Shown here in pieces: positions 22,636 to 32,036 of a DNA stretch of 64,000 bases. The first letter of the stretch is position 1, and every line of letters starts with the position of its first letter. A model generated the notes under the pieces. It searched no databases. It saw nothing but the letters and a program-made list of their open reading frames with translations, and was not told the DNA's origin. Made by a program: the position numbers and the translations under genes. The DNA lies in assembly GCA_023159155.1 (NCBI GenBank), contig JAJNNX010000027.1, positions 248,001-312,000 on the forward strand, read 5' to 3'. Source of the stretch: Ustulina deusta (taxonomy: Eukaryota; Ascomycota; Sordariomycetes; Xylariales; Xylariaceae).

Positions 22636-24648
22636 TCAAACAAACACAAAGTCATCTGTCTCCGAGACCTTGGCTTCGGCGAGAATCTCGCCATTCATAT
22701 ATCCTTCGAGGTAGCATTCTCCTACTAACTGATATGTTCCTTTTAATCGCGGCCGAATCACCACCGGCACGTTACACCCAAACAAGATACAAATCATATC
22801 TCCAATTCTTACCTCCCGCCACCCCATACCAACGTTGCCCTTCAAGGTCGTCATTAGCCTGAGACCCATTTTATGTCTGTCAGATACAAGGGATGTAAAG
22901 GTCTCTCTTATGTCGGCGACTGGTTCCACCAAGCCATGTGGACCTACGGATTTGCACAGATCTTCCAGTCTCACCCCCTGGATTCGGAAGTCTTGATTTT
23001 GATAGAACCATGTCTGAAAGTATTTATCAGGTGCATCGTCTTTAATTTGTCCACCCAGCGCAACGTGCAACAACTCTTCCTTGAAGTCCTCTATCCGTGC
23101 AGGTTTGCTTAGATAGCGATCCCCACGATCTAACACAAGACATCTCGTCACAATATCGAGTACTCTTGAGGCAGCGGTAGTCGATCGATCCGTGGCAGAC
23201 TCATTCATTCGTTGACCTGATCGTACTCTAGACTGTATCATAGGATAATCCGGATCATCCAGTGCTGTGAGTCCGTCAACATGATCGACCACGAAGCCCG
23301 TACACCTAAGCTGTAGCCCGTCATTAAAGAACCTGTAGTGGGGCCGGCTATTTCCCGAAGCCGCGTATTTAAGACGCCGTCGATCACTGGTCAGGCTCCA
23401 AATCGGGCCGAAATTGTCGCCCTGGCTGACCATGACGGGCACAACGAACGGCCGTGTCGGGACACTCCAGTCTGGAACCCAAGACGGCAACTTCCGCTGT
23501 TCGTATGTTTTAGCGCCCCCAGTAAACACGGAAGCATAACAAATGATGTCCAGGCTTTCATGGGTCTTAATCCACCCCTTGACTAGCGAAGTAAAGGTAG
23601 ACCCAATACCCACACAGTAATCAAGTTTGCGAACGAGCTTCAAGTCTCTGTCGTCCGTGACAGCCCCCAGAACACCGTAAATGCGGTCCACAGGGTCCGT
23701 AACCCCGTTATTGCCGTTATAGGCCATCAGAGCTAGTAGGCTGCTAGCTGCTCCGCTTGGCTTCCTGGTGACGTGCTGGAGGACCCGGCGTCGTTCCCAT
23801 ATAGGTTGCCAAGATTCATGGTCAAGCAGGTGATTGGGCTTGCATAACCATATAGCATATGTCGCATTGCACAATGCTTTGCGACCGATTCTCTTTCGAC
23901 CACACCACAATGTAACATTTCTCGGCAAGATGAACTCTTGAAACGTCCATACTCGTCGCCACCATGCTAGTCCAAGCAAGAGTTCCAGGTCTTTCCACCG
24001 GCTGTCGTTCTCAAGCTCTTCTGGTGTTCCACGCCTGCCATCGTTGTAATGATTGTAAGCGTCCTCTAGCGGGCGGCGCTGACGCGCAAGGTGTAGAAGG
24101 AGGTCCATGCCGCGGTCAGAATCAATTGATGCCCGTCTGTCTTGAGATTCTAAAATACCACGTTCTATCCTTGGCCCGAGCCAGACAATAGAAGAATCTG
24201 ACAATTCAAAGATATCCTTCATCATTCCAATCTGCTCCGCCTTTTCCTCCTCGTCGCCTTGGTTCATGCACACGCAGTCTATCCAAAACCACTCCGTCTG
24301 ACGGGCTGGCACATAGTCGCGCAGCAATTCAAGTGCCCCGTAAGCATCACGAGGGATACTGAGCTGCCTTTCCCCTAGTGTTAGGGGTACCTCGTCCTTC
24401 TTTTCACCCCATGTATAAGAAATGGTTGTATATGGGGTTTCATTGCGGTACAGATCGATGGTCTTCCAAGCGACCAAGATAGTGGCAGGACTATCACTGC
24501 TACGAGAGACACGGATTAGACGAATCTCGTTAGGCTTGAGCTGTTGGTAGATGGGGTCGCCAGGATCTGGATACCCCGCCATGGCTGCTGAGGCCAAGAT
24601 TTTGGGTATGCGGGCCAAGGTTCTTTTGAAAGGCTTTCTAAAGAACAT
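22636..24648 (-). CDS. Heterokaryon-incompatibility (HET) domain protein
   Basis: A single uninterrupted minus-strand frame of 670 residues. The HET domain starts around residue 72 with PYTTISYTWGEKKD, continues with AYGALELLR (residues 102-110), WFWIDCVCMNQGDEEEKAEQ (residues 120-139) and SSIVWLGP, and extends to about residue 230 with WWRRVWTFQEFI. The long C-terminal part is typical of the family and carries no repeats such as WD40 or ankyrin. HET proteins are cytoplasmic triggers or mediators of non-self recognition and cell death in fungi, usually rapidly evolving and often near repeats, as here. An internal ATG (residue 23, MAGYPDPGDP) may be the true start. The gene shows no RIP damage. 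The partner is unknown. Confidence 0.9.
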   Translation of the reverse strand: MFFRKPFKRTLARIPKILASAAMAGYPDPGDPIYQQLKPNEIRLIRVSRSSDSPATILVAWKTIDLYRNETPYTTISYTWGEKKDEVPLTLGERQLSIPRDAYGALELLRDYVPARQTEWFWIDCVCMNQGDEEEKAEQIGMMKDIFELSDSSIVWLGPRIERGILESQDRRASIDSDRGMDLLLHLARQRRPLEDAYNHYNDGRRGTPEELENDSRWKDLELLLGLAWWRRVWTFQEFILPRNVTLWCGRKRIGRKALCNATYAIWLCKPNHLLDHESWQPIWERRRVLQHVTRKPSGAASSLLALMAYNGNNGVTDPVDRIYGVLGAVTDDRDLKLVRKLDYCVGIGSTFTSLVKGWIKTHESLDIICYASVFTGGAKTYEQRKLPSWVPDWSVPTRPFVVPVMVSQGDNFGPIWSLTSDRRRLKYAASGNSRPHYRFFNDGLQLRCTGFVVDHVDGLTALDDPDYPMIQSRVRSGQRMNESATDRSTTAASRVLDIVTRCLVLDRGDRYLSKPARIEDFKEELLHVALGGQIKDDAPDKYFQTWFYQNQDFRIQGVRLEDLCKSVGPHGLVEPVADIRETFTSLVSDRHKMGLRLMTTLKGNVGMGWREVRIGDMICILFGCNVPVVIRPRLKGTYQLVGECYLEGYMNGEILAEAKVSETDDFVFV

Positions 24649-25865
24649 GCAGAGTAATTAGGAATGTCTGACGGTGCGGTGGATCTAGGGCTCAGAAAAC
24701 GGTATGTGTATTGGTCTATATGTGAACTAACTGCCCAGCCTGTATGCGAGCGGCTGACTCAGCTTCCGAAGTGCTTCCGGTCCAAGTGGTTACATCTCCC
24801 ACTTAGCCCATACCGCACTTGCGAATAGCCTCACCAACTTCTTCGGGACTAGCGTGGCGTCCACCAGTCCGTCACATATATTTTATCTCCTTTACTTGGT
24901 CGTCTAATTCCCCAAGAGAAACGAGCGATAACTATACTAGGAAGTATAGGTTCGGCCTATCTCCAAGTCTAGGGGCAACACAACTCACCCAAGGGGTGAG
25001 TAATGTCAATTATAGCTGCCCCCTTCAATACCGAGATATAAAATTCGGTTTATGAATAATCCCCTAGGGTGTCAATATCCTTTTGGCCTTCCAAGGCTGG
25101 CTGGGAACATCGCGGCAATAATAGGTCTATATTTACAGCCTGCTTCCATTGCAGTCCAGTCGTTTTTCAAGGTTGCCCTTAAACATGTGCTGAAACGCCG
25201 AATGCCGAAGACCGAGACTCTGACTTATTATGTATGACATCGTGTACAGACTAGGACCCTTTCTATTGGCCTCCAGCAAAAATTAACACGGGAAAGCAAC
25301 TTGTTGCCATACTGGGGTCAATCAATGTGTATTGAAGTTGTCGATTGGATGAAGGCTCTGTAAATACTGTGTCGAGACTCTGTGCTGGAGCGGGGCCATG
25401 TGACATGCCAAGAGCAGACTAACTGACAATATAACCCCAATTTTTCCCCATTATTCTATGCTATGTGGGGGGAAGTCTAAATGAGTAGACGGAGCCGTTT
25501 ACTGAATGTGTCCGAATAGGAGAAAAATTAGCGAACTTAGGAGCAACAGACGTAGCTTCATTTCTACTCACGCTTCATGATCGTTCTATTGAGTCAGAAA
25601 CGACCGACGTTGTGTTCTCTTCAAGCCCCACTGTTGTGAAGTGTCTTTCATGCTTCTTCGCCAAACCTGTTTGCAGGTATGGAGAAAATGGGGTACAGTT
25701 GGTGGTCGCCTTTGGGATCTATATATAATCTATTCGCATTTCCATGTCAATATATAATTAAATATATTATATATCTGCAAAATTTTGTCCAGGGTTCATT
25801 CAGTCACTTAATCAAGAGCCTCATATACTATTTCTCTTGATTTATTACTTCAACTCGTTGGGAAA
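24649..25865. promoter_or_regulatory. Divergent intergenic region, HET / dehydrogenase
   Basis: A 1.2-kb gap between two divergent starts with no supported gene. The dehydrogenase side holds a TATA-like element (listed separately) and an AT-rich leader at about 25745-25785. The HET side has no clear element. Confidence 0.45.
25718..25730 (+). promoter_or_regulatory. TATA-box candidate of the dehydrogenase gene
   Basis: CTATATATAATC lies about 140 bp before the start codon at 25866, at a fitting distance for a fungal core promoter with a roughly 100-base leader. A second TATA-rich word at about 25751-25773 is closer to the start and could serve instead. Confidence 0.35.
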
Positions 25866-27118
25866 ATGGCCGTTCAAAAGTTAAAGGTGGGAGTTGCTGG
25901 TCTTGGTCGCATGGGCAAGCGACACGCTGTCAATTTCCTACATCGAACCCCTCGTGCCGATATGGTGGCTGCCTTCACGCCAGACGAAACAGAAATTGAA
26001 TGGGCAAAGGTGAACCTGGAACCTCATGGGGTTACCATCTATAACGATTACAACCAGATGATCAAGCATGAAGGCCTGCAAGCTGTCGTGATCGCTACCG
26101 CAACCAAAGTTCATGCAGAAGAGGCACTGGCAGCGATTGAGAAAGATTTACACGTTCTTTGCGAAAAGCCGATATCTCTCAGCATTGACACCGTGAGTAT
26201 GCCCACTAATGATATCAAAGCAGGCATAAGACTGACTGATTTTGACAGTGCCAAGAAGTTATCAACGCGGCGAAGGCTAAACCGCATCTTAAAGTGATGT
26301 GCGGTTTCTCTCGTCGCTTCGATGCCTCCTATAGAGATGCCTACGAGAAAGCGGAAGCAGGAGTAATCGGCCGGCCCACAATCATTCGGTCGCAGACTTG
26401 TGATAAGCACGACCCGAGCGGTTTCTTCGTCCAGTATGCTGCGCATAGCGGTGGCTGTTTCAGCGATATGAGCGGTTCGTGCATGAGTGTCTAGGCTACT
26501 TTCGCCAAGTCCCTAAAGCTAACCAGATGGCAACTATTAGTTCATGATATTGACCTCACACTCTGGTTTTTCGGCGAGGACATTCCAGTGAAGTCTGTTT
26601 CGGCTGCGGGAGTTGTTGCTGTAGCTCCGGGCCTGAAGCAGTATGACGACTGCGATAATGCTGTCGGCATTGTTGAGTTCTACGGTGGCAGGGTCGCCTA
26701 TTATTACTGCTCACGAATGATGGCTCATGGCCAGGAAGACACAACCGAAATCATTGGTACTGGGGGGAAGCTTACTGTGAACGGAAACCCTCAGGCAAAC
26801 TTTGTGAACACGTACACAGACAAGGGTATCATCCGCGAGGTCCCGGCTCATTACTACGGGCGTTTCGAGTATGCATTTGTTGCTGTAGGTCATACCCACT
26901 TCATTTGTTCCTGACTGCGACCTCCGAACCGACTGACATGTAAGTAGGAGGCCAACGAGTTCACCGCTGCCGCCCTTGACAACACCAAGTTACCATTCAC
27001 TCTGACTAGTGCTCTACGCGCTGTAGCTATAGGATCTTACCTCCAAGAGGCATTAAGAACTGGAAAAAAGCTGTATTTTGATGAGATTGGAAACCGTGTT
27101 CAGCAGGCTAGTTTGTAG
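25866..27118 (+). CDS. Gfo/Idh/MocA oxidoreductase, inositol 2-dehydrogenase-like
   Basis: Exons 25866-26192, 26249-26474, 26541-26884 and 26948-27118 join in phase to 355 residues, the usual family length. The N-terminal Rossmann fold shows VGVAGLGRMGKRH (residues 8-20) for NAD(P) binding; VLCEKP has the catalytic Lys at residue 101. The C-terminal domain carries SDMSVHDIDLTLWF, whose Asp182-x3-His186 pair matches the catalytic DxxxH of bacterial IolG-type inositol dehydrogenases. The expected reaction is oxidation of a cyclitol or sugar hydroxyl to a ketone in the cytosol. With the ITR-type transporter nearby, inositol or a relative is the best guess for substrate, but other family members act on sugars or biliverdin. 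The third junction (donor GTAGGT) is the least certain. Confidence 0.88.
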
Positions 27119-27608
27119 ATATGCCCTCATCTTTACCTTAGGAGCAACGACTGAATAAAAGAACAAGAGGCTTCTATACCAACTTCTCATCATTTGTATA
27201 CAAAATTCCGACCCCAATTGTGACCACACATATAATACTACTTTACTTAGACATCTAGTTAACTAGTTCTTAAACAAACTCGATGCTTATAAATTGGTAT
27301 TCTTATTCTAAATTTAAACCTTCCCCGAATTTGTTGACTATCTGGTGATTTTAAATCTTTCGGAAGTGGCTCATTGTGGCTAAATGTACGGGAGTTGAAG
27401 GTTTTATGATGCCAGTGTGTGTTCTATTATCCCAACTATATTCGATAACTTTCAGAAATTTATTCATACGCTTTGGCACTTTAGCTACAAGATCAACAAG
27501 TCTTCTAAACACTAATTATCATCTATCACAACATAGCTATTTCCACCAGCGGACTAGCTCGTTCCCATTGCGCTAACATAAAAATTTCCCACGAGATTAC
27601 TGAAAGTA
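27119..27608. other. Intergenic, no gene recognised
   Basis: A moderately AT-rich spacer between the dehydrogenase and the decayed DUF2235-like gene. The 66-codon frame at 27376 has no motif. I looked here for the missing GFSRGA start of the downstream pseudogene and did not find it. Confidence 0.4.
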
Positions 27609-28451
27609 TTGGGGTATTATAGTGAATCGCAATACTTGTACTATCTCCGTGGCTTATTCAAGCTATGGGTCAATCATAATCTGATCCCCCTCTCCCATCC
27701 TGGACAGAAACCGATTGAGAAGGAGTTGGGCAACCATGTCAAACTGTTTCAAATTGAAGGGCTGCTAAGCAAAGTAAAAATCAAAGCTTGTGTCGCCTGG
27801 GACACTGTTAGCAACTTGGGGCTCCCAAGGCCCTGGCCCAAACCCCTCTCGTTCGTCGGTAGTGTCATCCCCCAGGCTGTAGAGAATGCCTTTCAAGCTC
27901 GGGTATATAACCTCCAATGGAACTAGCTCTTTTTTAACATGCGCTTACACCTCGCAGGCCTATCGACGAAATCGTCACCGCTATGGTGGCTATCCGGTTT
28001 CAAGCGCCGACAACTAAACATGGGATCGGAACTCGATGAGTCTAATCTTGAGAGTTTATCATTAATTCACTTCACTGTTCGTTTGTTCATGGCCCAGAAC
28101 CGGAATAAATGTCGAGTGCTGAGGAATTGGGAACAAAAATTGGGCCATGATGGTCGTGTATATTGGGGAAAACGCGGCAAAACACTAAGCGAGGACACAC
28201 TCCGAGGCAGCGAGGACAGCCACAGCCATGAGTACACGATTTTGAAAGAGTGGTGCAATGATAGCCCTCCACCCATGCGGACCGACAGAAGCATTTTTGC
28301 TGCTAGAGTACACGCATTGGGATACGATGCAGTAGAAGACATTGAAGGGAGGCTCGGGCGGTTTGCGGCATTCTTACGAGGTCACATGGTTTTCGATGAA
28401 AACAACCTTCTTGCCCCGAAATCTACGTATCGGCGTGCCGCTCGCCAGTGA
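27609..28451 (+). pseudogene. 5'-truncated DUF2235 (Tle1-like hydrolase) relic
   Basis: Two fragments of one ancient gene are visible. The first (27609-27926) contains KACVAWDTVSNLGLP, then LSFVGSVIP and VENAFQA, the VWDTV...LSFVNS..ENAFQALALDE block of fungal DUF2235 / Tle1-like alpha-beta hydrolases. The second (about 28020-28450) has IHFTVRLF, KCRVLRNWE and TILKEWC, like the C-terminal part of the same proteins. A possible intron (donor after 27901, acceptor CAG at 27957) joins them, but the following frame stops. The nucleophile motif GFSRGA and the FHTDVGGG-type segment are absent. The gene is therefore non-functional as a hydrolase. It lies next to the right edge of the island, and its damage is not mainly RIP-like. 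Confidence 0.5.
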
Positions 28452-29134
28452 CGCAGAGCTTGCTCGTACGTTTTTGGATATTGTTGGCTTTCTTATAGTT
28501 CTAGGAGGGGTTTTTGGTCTCCAAAGTGAAGTTGGGTCGCAGGTTCTCGCTAGTAGGTGGAACAATATTGATAAGGGCTTAACATTATTGATTCCTGAGT
28601 ACCCTCCAAACTAGTTTGGGGAACTCAAGGTTTTATATACCTAAATCTCCTATATGTCTACACTAGGGGGGTAGTTTCTAACCCCTTTGGATATCTTTCA
28701 ATAATTCTGTTGACACTGGACTTAATCTCACCAAGAGCAAGTCTGTGTCAGAGGAGGGTGTTCCAGAGTGAATAGAGAGACCTATCTGCAGTCAAGGAGT
28801 AGGTAGGTAGTAGCTAGGGCTCAATAGAGTGGTCAATTGATTCCTGAACTTCCCAAATACCTAGGGGACCTTCACCCATATATATATACAAAGTCCACTA
28901 CACCCACTCCCATAGGGTAGGTGTGATATATATCCCTGACTGTAACAAGGGCATGTATTATGGGCTTGGAACTTAGTCATATTTAGCTAATAATTCTTTA
29001 GGGGTCTCAAGGTCTATGGTTCCCTTTTTTGAGTGTTCGAACTTGGGATTCTTATGGCTTATTTATGCCTGTTTGTTATTAGGCTATTTGGAATATATTC
29101 TATGATTTTATGAACGCAAGGGACTGTTAGGTTT
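28452..29134. other. Right border segment of the gene island
   Basis: No gene recognised; the 90-codon frame at 28342-28614 has one hydrophobic stretch but no family motif. The segment holds GTAGGTAGGTAGTAGCTAGG near 28799, similar to words at the left border (8184-8222), and a TATATATATA tract at 28879. Composition falls to almost pure A/T from about 29,130. Confidence 0.45.
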
Positions 29135-30344
29135 TTATATATATATATATAGTTTGTATAACTTTTAGTTCTTTTAATAAAAACTTATTTATTTTTTTAT
29201 AAGCTTATATATTATATTAATAGTATAACTAGCAGTTTAGTATATTAATCTATATAATACTAATTTTTTTTTTAATGCTTGCTTTTAAATATTTTTATAG
29301 TTAAATAATATAAAAGTTTATAAGTTTTTTTAAATTATATTAATAGAACTAATATATAGTTTTTTTTGTTTTATTGCTATATAAATAATTATAGGGTTTT
29401 TAAGTCTAGTACTTTTTAGCTAGCTATTCTTTTTATTTAATTAGGTATTTTATATTGCTTTAGGTTTTTAAAAAGTTTTTTATTTTTTTTATTTAGTAGT
29501 TTTTAGATTTAATTAGGGCTACTTTTTATAGAACTTAGTTAAAATTAAGCAGTACTTAATTGCTAGTATAATAAAGCTTAATAAGTAAAATATAAAAAAA
29601 GTTATAGATTTTTTATTTTTTAAGTAAAATAAGTTAGATAGTAGTAGAAAAAATAACTTTTTAGATTTTAAAAAGTTTTAATATTTTTTTATTAAGCTTT
29701 TTTATAAGTTGTTTAGTTTTAATATTTTTAATATTTAATATTACTAGTTAGTTCTTAGTATAAATAAATATTTTTATTCTTTTTTTATTAGTTTATTTTT
29801 TTATTTTTTAGTAGCTTTTTTTTAGATATTTTTATATGTTTTAGTAGACTTATATTATTTAATATATATAAAGCTAATTTTTTAAATTGCAAAATATATT
29901 AAAAAAAATTATAAGCTATTAAATAATATTTATAATTTATATAAAATAAAGTTATATATATAAACATAAATATAATATTATTATATATAAATTTTGCTAT
30001 AAAAAATAAATCTTTTTAGTTAGTTATTTTATAATTAATAAATATTTATAAATAGATTTTTAAAAACTAGTTAAATTATTTGGTTTAATTATTAGTTTAG
30101 AAATAAAAAGCTATACTTATATACGGTTTAATCTTTATTAGTTTAAAGAAATTTTTTAATAAATATATAATAAATTTAAAGTTTTTATTAAAAATAATAT
30201 TAAAAAATATACTATATAATCTTTAATAAACTTTTGCAAATATTTTAATAAAATTATTAGTTTTTCTTTTTAGATTTTTAGAGCTATAAAATAAGCTATT
30301 TTTATAAAAAAGTTAATTATTATTTATATAAAATTATAATTATT

Positions 30345-30480
30345 TAAAAAGGGTAGGTCTATAATAAAGTCTATTATAACTAATTATTATAAGTTATAGT
30401 AAAGTTCTATAGGTTATAGCGGTTTATAGGGGGTATACTATAGGATTTTGTTCTGTTAGTATTATAAGCACTTATATATA
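30345..30480 (-). pseudogene. Integrase remnant of the gypsy element
   Basis: Minus-strand reading gives PYKPL..PIELYYNL..LVIIDFIIDLPF. It corresponds to the LLQPLPIPERPW..ISMDFITDLPPS stretch at the start of the Ty3/gypsy integrase catalytic core. Stops fall at positions expected for Gln and Trp. Confidence 0.65.
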
Positions 30481-31074
30481 TATTCTTATACTAATGTTTT
30501 TAAGTTTAGCTATTAGAAATTATAAGTAATTAATTCTATAGTTTTGTTTATTTTTATATATTTTACTACTAATATATTATGTTTAGATTTTATTACGTTT
30601 TTTTAGATAGCAGTAGGTATTTATAGCTAGTTCTTTTTATATAATAAACTATTTTATATTTTAATGTTTTTATTAGAGTTTTTTAGCTATAAAGCATACT
30701 TAGCGTTTTTTTTCCCTGCTTAGCAGACTTTTTTTATAAAGTTTTAGTTTTATTGTAATACTATTAAGCTATATAGTTGTTCTAATATTAGTAGGACTGC
30801 TATTACTGCTAGAAATAATATATTTTATAAATAAAAAAAATGTTTATTTTATAAGATTGTTTTTATTAGCTAGTCTTTATTTTTATTGTTTTAAAGCAAT
30901 ATTAGGCTAGTTTAAATATAATATTAGCTTTTTTGTTAAATTATTTTAGTTAGTAGTTAATTATAAACTAGTATATAAATAATTGCTAGGCTTATTATGC
31001 TTGTTTGTAATTAAGGACTTTTATAATTATAAAATATATAAAATTCTAGTAGTTTAAGTATTAGTACTAGCAGT

Positions 31075-31225
31075 TAAAAAAGTCCATTATAACTAGAAGC
31101 TTTTTATTATAAATTTTATAGTTTATTTCTATTAGTATAAGTTTATATAAATAGAAAATAATTAAATATAGTTATTTATTTAAATCTTTTTATAATAAGA
31201 CTGCTTTAAAAGTAAAGTCTAATAT
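31075..31225 (-). pseudogene. RNase H remnant of the gypsy element
   Basis: Minus-strand reading gives LDFTFKAVLL..KDLNK, IIFYLYKL and EINYKIYNKKLLVIMDFF. It aligns with the gypsy RNase H pattern (SDFAIGAVLSQ, PIAFYSRKL, NYEIYDKELLAIV). The upstream reverse transcriptase lies 6.8 kb away because copy B was inserted between them. Confidence 0.7.
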
Positions 31226-31234
31226 ATCTATTTT

Positions 31235-31465
31235 TGTAACGGTTAGTATAGTCTTAGCAAGACCCGCAAGGACTCTAGACCTATATAGCAATAAAATAAG
31301 AAGTTTGTGCACGGACCAACCTAACTTTATAACTATATATATAAAGTCTATATTTACTTACTTTATAAACTTTAACTTTTTTTTTTTTTTTTTTTTTTAG
31401 CTTAGAGTTTTTATTTATAGTATTAATAAACTAGCTATAAAAGCTTTATTTAATTAATTGTAATA
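31235..31465 (+). repeat. 5' LTR of family 1 copy B
   Basis: The least damaged family 1 LTR at its start (TGTAACGGTTAGTATAGTC). It is preceded by the TSD ATTTT at 31230-31234. Confidence 0.85.
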
Positions 31466-31765
31466 TTATTTTAAGTTTATTAATTATTTATTAATAAATA
31501 TTTAATAAATATATATTTTTTATTTTGCTATAATTAATAAAATATAAATAAAATTTTTTTTTTAGTTATATGCTTAATATAAAAAATTATATATTTTATA
31601 ATATAAATTTAATTTTAATATAACTTTAATAAAATTTTTAATTTTTATACTACTTAAAAGTTAATAATTTATAAAAAACCTAATTTTAAATATTTTTATT
31701 TTATTTTTAGTTTTTAAACGATTAAAATAATTTTAGTTTTTAAGTATAGCTAGCTTTTTATTATT

Positions 31766-32036
31766 TATTACGCGTTGGGCAATCACAGAAGGCAAGGCTT
31801 CATTCCGAAAGCGAACTTTGCATTAGAATCTAAGTATGAAGAAAAAGGAAAGCTAATTTTACAAGGGTGCGTTGCAGGTTCTTTATGGGTAGATTGGTGG
31901 GAGGTGTGGGCAGCTGTCAGGTAATTGCCAGGTGCCGGCCAGGTGTAAGTCATGTGACCTGGGAATTGAAGATTGCGGTTTGTGTGGCTTGTGGGTTGCA
32001 GCCACGCTGCCGGCCACCAGCCACCATACCGTAACT
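31766..32036. mobile_element. Un-mutated 271-bp insertion islet inside copy B
   Basis: A block of normal composition (TATTACGCGTTGGG...ACCGTAACT) sits abruptly in A/T-only sequence. The matching place in copy C (about 50770-50790, reverse strand) lacks it, and comparison gives a 5-bp duplication TTATT at 31761-31765 and 32037-32041. Ends share only a short inverted TTACG. It has no coding capacity. A short nonautonomous element that arrived after, or escaped, the RIP that hit copy B is the simplest reading. Class unknown. Confidence 0.65.

Noticed and set aside
28342..28614. 90-codon plus-strand frame near the right border
   Set aside because: One hydrophobic stretch but no family signal; it overlaps the decayed DUF2235-like sequence.
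8463..28920. Telomere repeats or centromere core
   Set aside because: No TTAGGG-type array is present. AT-rich nested retroelements can occur at centromeres, but nothing in the sequence alone separates a centromere from an ordinary AT-rich isochore.
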